Of a stretch of 7,261 nucleotides of DNA, positions 6,901-7,261 are shown piece by piece. Where the stretch lies: NCBI GenBank assembly GCA_948496895.1, contig CAOOJO010000131.1, positions 1 through 7,261 of the forward strand, read 5' to 3'. Position 1 is the stretch's first letter; every line of letters starts with the position of its first letter. Under the pieces are notes generated by a model. It searched no databases. It had not been told where the DNA came from and was given only the letters and a program-made list of their open reading frames with translations. This DNA is from an uncultured Acetatifactor sp. (lineage in GTDB: Bacteria > Bacillota > Clostridia > Lachnospirales > Lachnospiraceae). A program made the translations under genes and the position numbers.

Positions 6901-7261
6901 TCCTGGCCGCCGATGTCCAGGATGCAGTCCACATCGGGGTTGAAGAAGGCGGCGGCGTAGTAATGGGCCACGGTCTCCACCTCGCCGTCGTCCAGGAGGA
7001 ACGCGGCCTTCATCAGGGCCTCGCCGTAGCCTGTGGAGCAGGAGCGCACGATGCGCACGCCCTCCGGCAATTGCCCGTAGATTTCCTTTAAGGAGCGGAT
7101 GGCGGTCTTCATGGGGCTGCCGTCATTGTTCGCGTAGAAGGAATAGAGCAAAGAGCCGTCCTCCCCCACCAGCGCGATCTTTGTGGTGGTGGAACCGGCG
7201 TCGATGCCCAGGAAAGCGTTGCCGGTGTAGTCGGCCAGCTTCGCCGTGCCCACATGGGCCT
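3933..7261 (-). CDS. Fused 2-hydroxyacyl-CoA dehydratase activase / dehydratase-like protein (5' end outside window)
   Basis: At least 1106 residues are visible, counted here from a GTG at 7253; the frame stays open to the window edge. Residues about 12-272 form an ASKHA-fold activase of the BcrAD/BadFG/HgdC type: GIDAGSTTTK (16-25), DIGGQD (113-118), NEACSSGCGSF (135-145), RCTVFMNS (176-183) and GGTFYND (231-237). C138 and C177 are 39 residues apart, the same spacing I recall for the two cysteines of HgdC (127 and 166) that hold the dimer-bridging [4Fe-4S] cluster. A cysteine cluster follows (C299, C302, C306, C325). Then comes a DUF2229-type region and a long dehydratase-like part with C415, C626, C751, C786 and C1048. 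By family knowledge, ATP hydrolysis drives an electron to a dehydratase-type Fe-S site in the cytosol; the substrate is unknown. GIDAGSTTTK so near the GTG could mark a true N terminus, but large clostridial relatives carry another activase domain first, so I treat the 5' end as missing. The stop lies inside the inverted repeat. Confidence 0.9.
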   Translation of the reverse strand, partial: AHVGTAKLADYTGNAFLGIDAGSTTTKIALVGEDGSLLYSFYANNDGSPMKTAIRSLKEIYGQLPEGVRIVRSCSTGYGEALMKAAFLLDDGEVETVAHYYAAAFFNPDVDCILDIGGQDMKCIKIKDHAVDSVLLNEACSSGCGSFIETFAKSLNYSVEDFAQAAIFAEHPIDLGTRCTVFMNSRVKQAQKEGAGVPDISAGLAYSVIKNALFKVIKVSDASELGKNIVVQGGTFYNDAVLRSFEKIADCEAIRPDIAGIMGAFGAALIARERFEAGYETHMLSYEKLCALKYETSMAKCRGCTNSCRLTINKFSGGRQYISGNRCERGIGGQKNAHNVPNLFEYKLKRLFSYESLAPDQAPRGTVGIPRVLNMYENYPFWHTFFTRLGYRVLLSPSSNRQIYELGIESIPSESECYPAKLAHGHVEWLIRQKVDFVFYPALFYERDEVEGATNHYNCPIVTSYSENIKNNVEAIGNGQATLRNPFLSFRDISTVTEALTREFAELPAEEVAAAAAAGWEELDRTRMDMRKKGEETIAWLQETGKRGIVLAGRPYHIDPEINHGLPEMITSFDVAVLTEDSVSHLGCPERPLIVSDQWMYHSRLYAAASFVRTVDYLDLIQLNSFGCGLDAVTTDQVNDILSGSGKIYTCLKIDEVNNLGAARIRVRSLLSAIKVRERNHKERTLRSSAIEKVPFTEEMRKDYTIICPQMSPIHFEIMQPAFNACGYNFIVLDNDNRHSVDVGLKYVNNDACYPSLLVVGQIMEALQSGRYDLHKTAIVMSQTGGGCRATNYVGFIRRALQKAGMEQIPVISLNLAGIESNPGFHLNADMLIRAALAAQLGDIFMRCVYRMRPYEATPGSVDALHRKWVKKAQDFVSAKHVNLLRFGKMCRSIIREFDEIPLRDIQKPRVGIVGEILVKFSPAGNNHLVELLESEGAEAVVPDLMDFMLYCFYNQIYKAEHLGTSKKAARACSLGIWAIEHVLRGSMAKAFRKSRHFTPPTPIRTIASYAEPIVSIGNQTGEGWFLTGEMVELIHEGVPNIVCTQPFGCLPNHVVGKGVIKALRKSYPESNIVAIDYDPGASEVNQLNRIKLMLSTAQKNLNHKTEH

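Noticed and set aside
3936..7091. A 1051-codon open frame on the plus strand, antisense to the activase gene
   Set aside because: It is in exact codon register with the activase gene, so its stops would require TTA, CTA or TCA codons in the sense gene, which GC-biased codon use avoids. The translation is a low-complexity mix of G, V, H, L, D and Q with no domain, and the sense frame carries clear activase motifs.
1..7261. CRISPR array, tRNA/rRNA genes, insertion sequence, prophage or toxin-antitoxin genes
   Set aside because: I looked for spaced repeats, cloverleaf-like segments, transposase motifs and small paired genes on both strands and found none. The only repeats are the promoter direct repeats and the single inverted repeat.

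Overview
The window holds three protein genes and two short regulatory regions. Strong preference for G/C at third codon positions, Shine-Dalgarno sites of the AGGAGG type and the gene content (a large fused acyl-CoA dehydratase-activase protein with many cysteines, next to a cytosolic cyclic-nucleotide-fold protein) point to an anaerobic Firmicute of class Clostridia. Lachnospiraceae is my best guess. That placement is inferred from protein style and is not supported by any rRNA or marker gene.

Layout: bases 1-148 are the control region of a plus-strand MATE-family efflux gene (149-1492). It contains a plausible sigma-A promoter, a 14-bp near-palindrome between the -35 and -10, an upstream pair of direct repeats and a small leader hairpin. 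Sixteen bases after the MATE stop the minus-strand unit ends. This unit reads leftward: first a giant activase/dehydratase-like protein (3933 to beyond the right edge, 5' end missing), then a 132-bp spacer, then a 763-residue protein with an N-terminal cyclic-nucleotide-binding fold (1509-3800). No gene-free stretch exceeds 150 bases.

How the genes relate: the two minus-strand genes look like a co-transcribed pair. The activase half would hydrolyse ATP to push a low-potential electron from a [4Fe-4S] cluster into its own C-terminal dehydratase-like half. That half can be read as two tandem copies of one cysteine-bearing module. The downstream protein has a degenerate nucleotide-sensing fold, no DNA-binding domain and a long unassigned region; its job is unknown, but its position suggests a partner or regulator. 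The MATE gene is convergent and probably unrelated in function.

The most unusual structure is the spacer between the two minus-strand genes. It is a long bulged inverted repeat (30 paired positions, 3847-3936) whose arm contains the activase stop codon. It also encodes, in the minus-strand direction, an 18-codon reading frame with a well-spaced Shine-Dalgarno site, ending exactly at the outer edge of the repeat. It may be a dispersed palindromic element, an RNA control element, or both.
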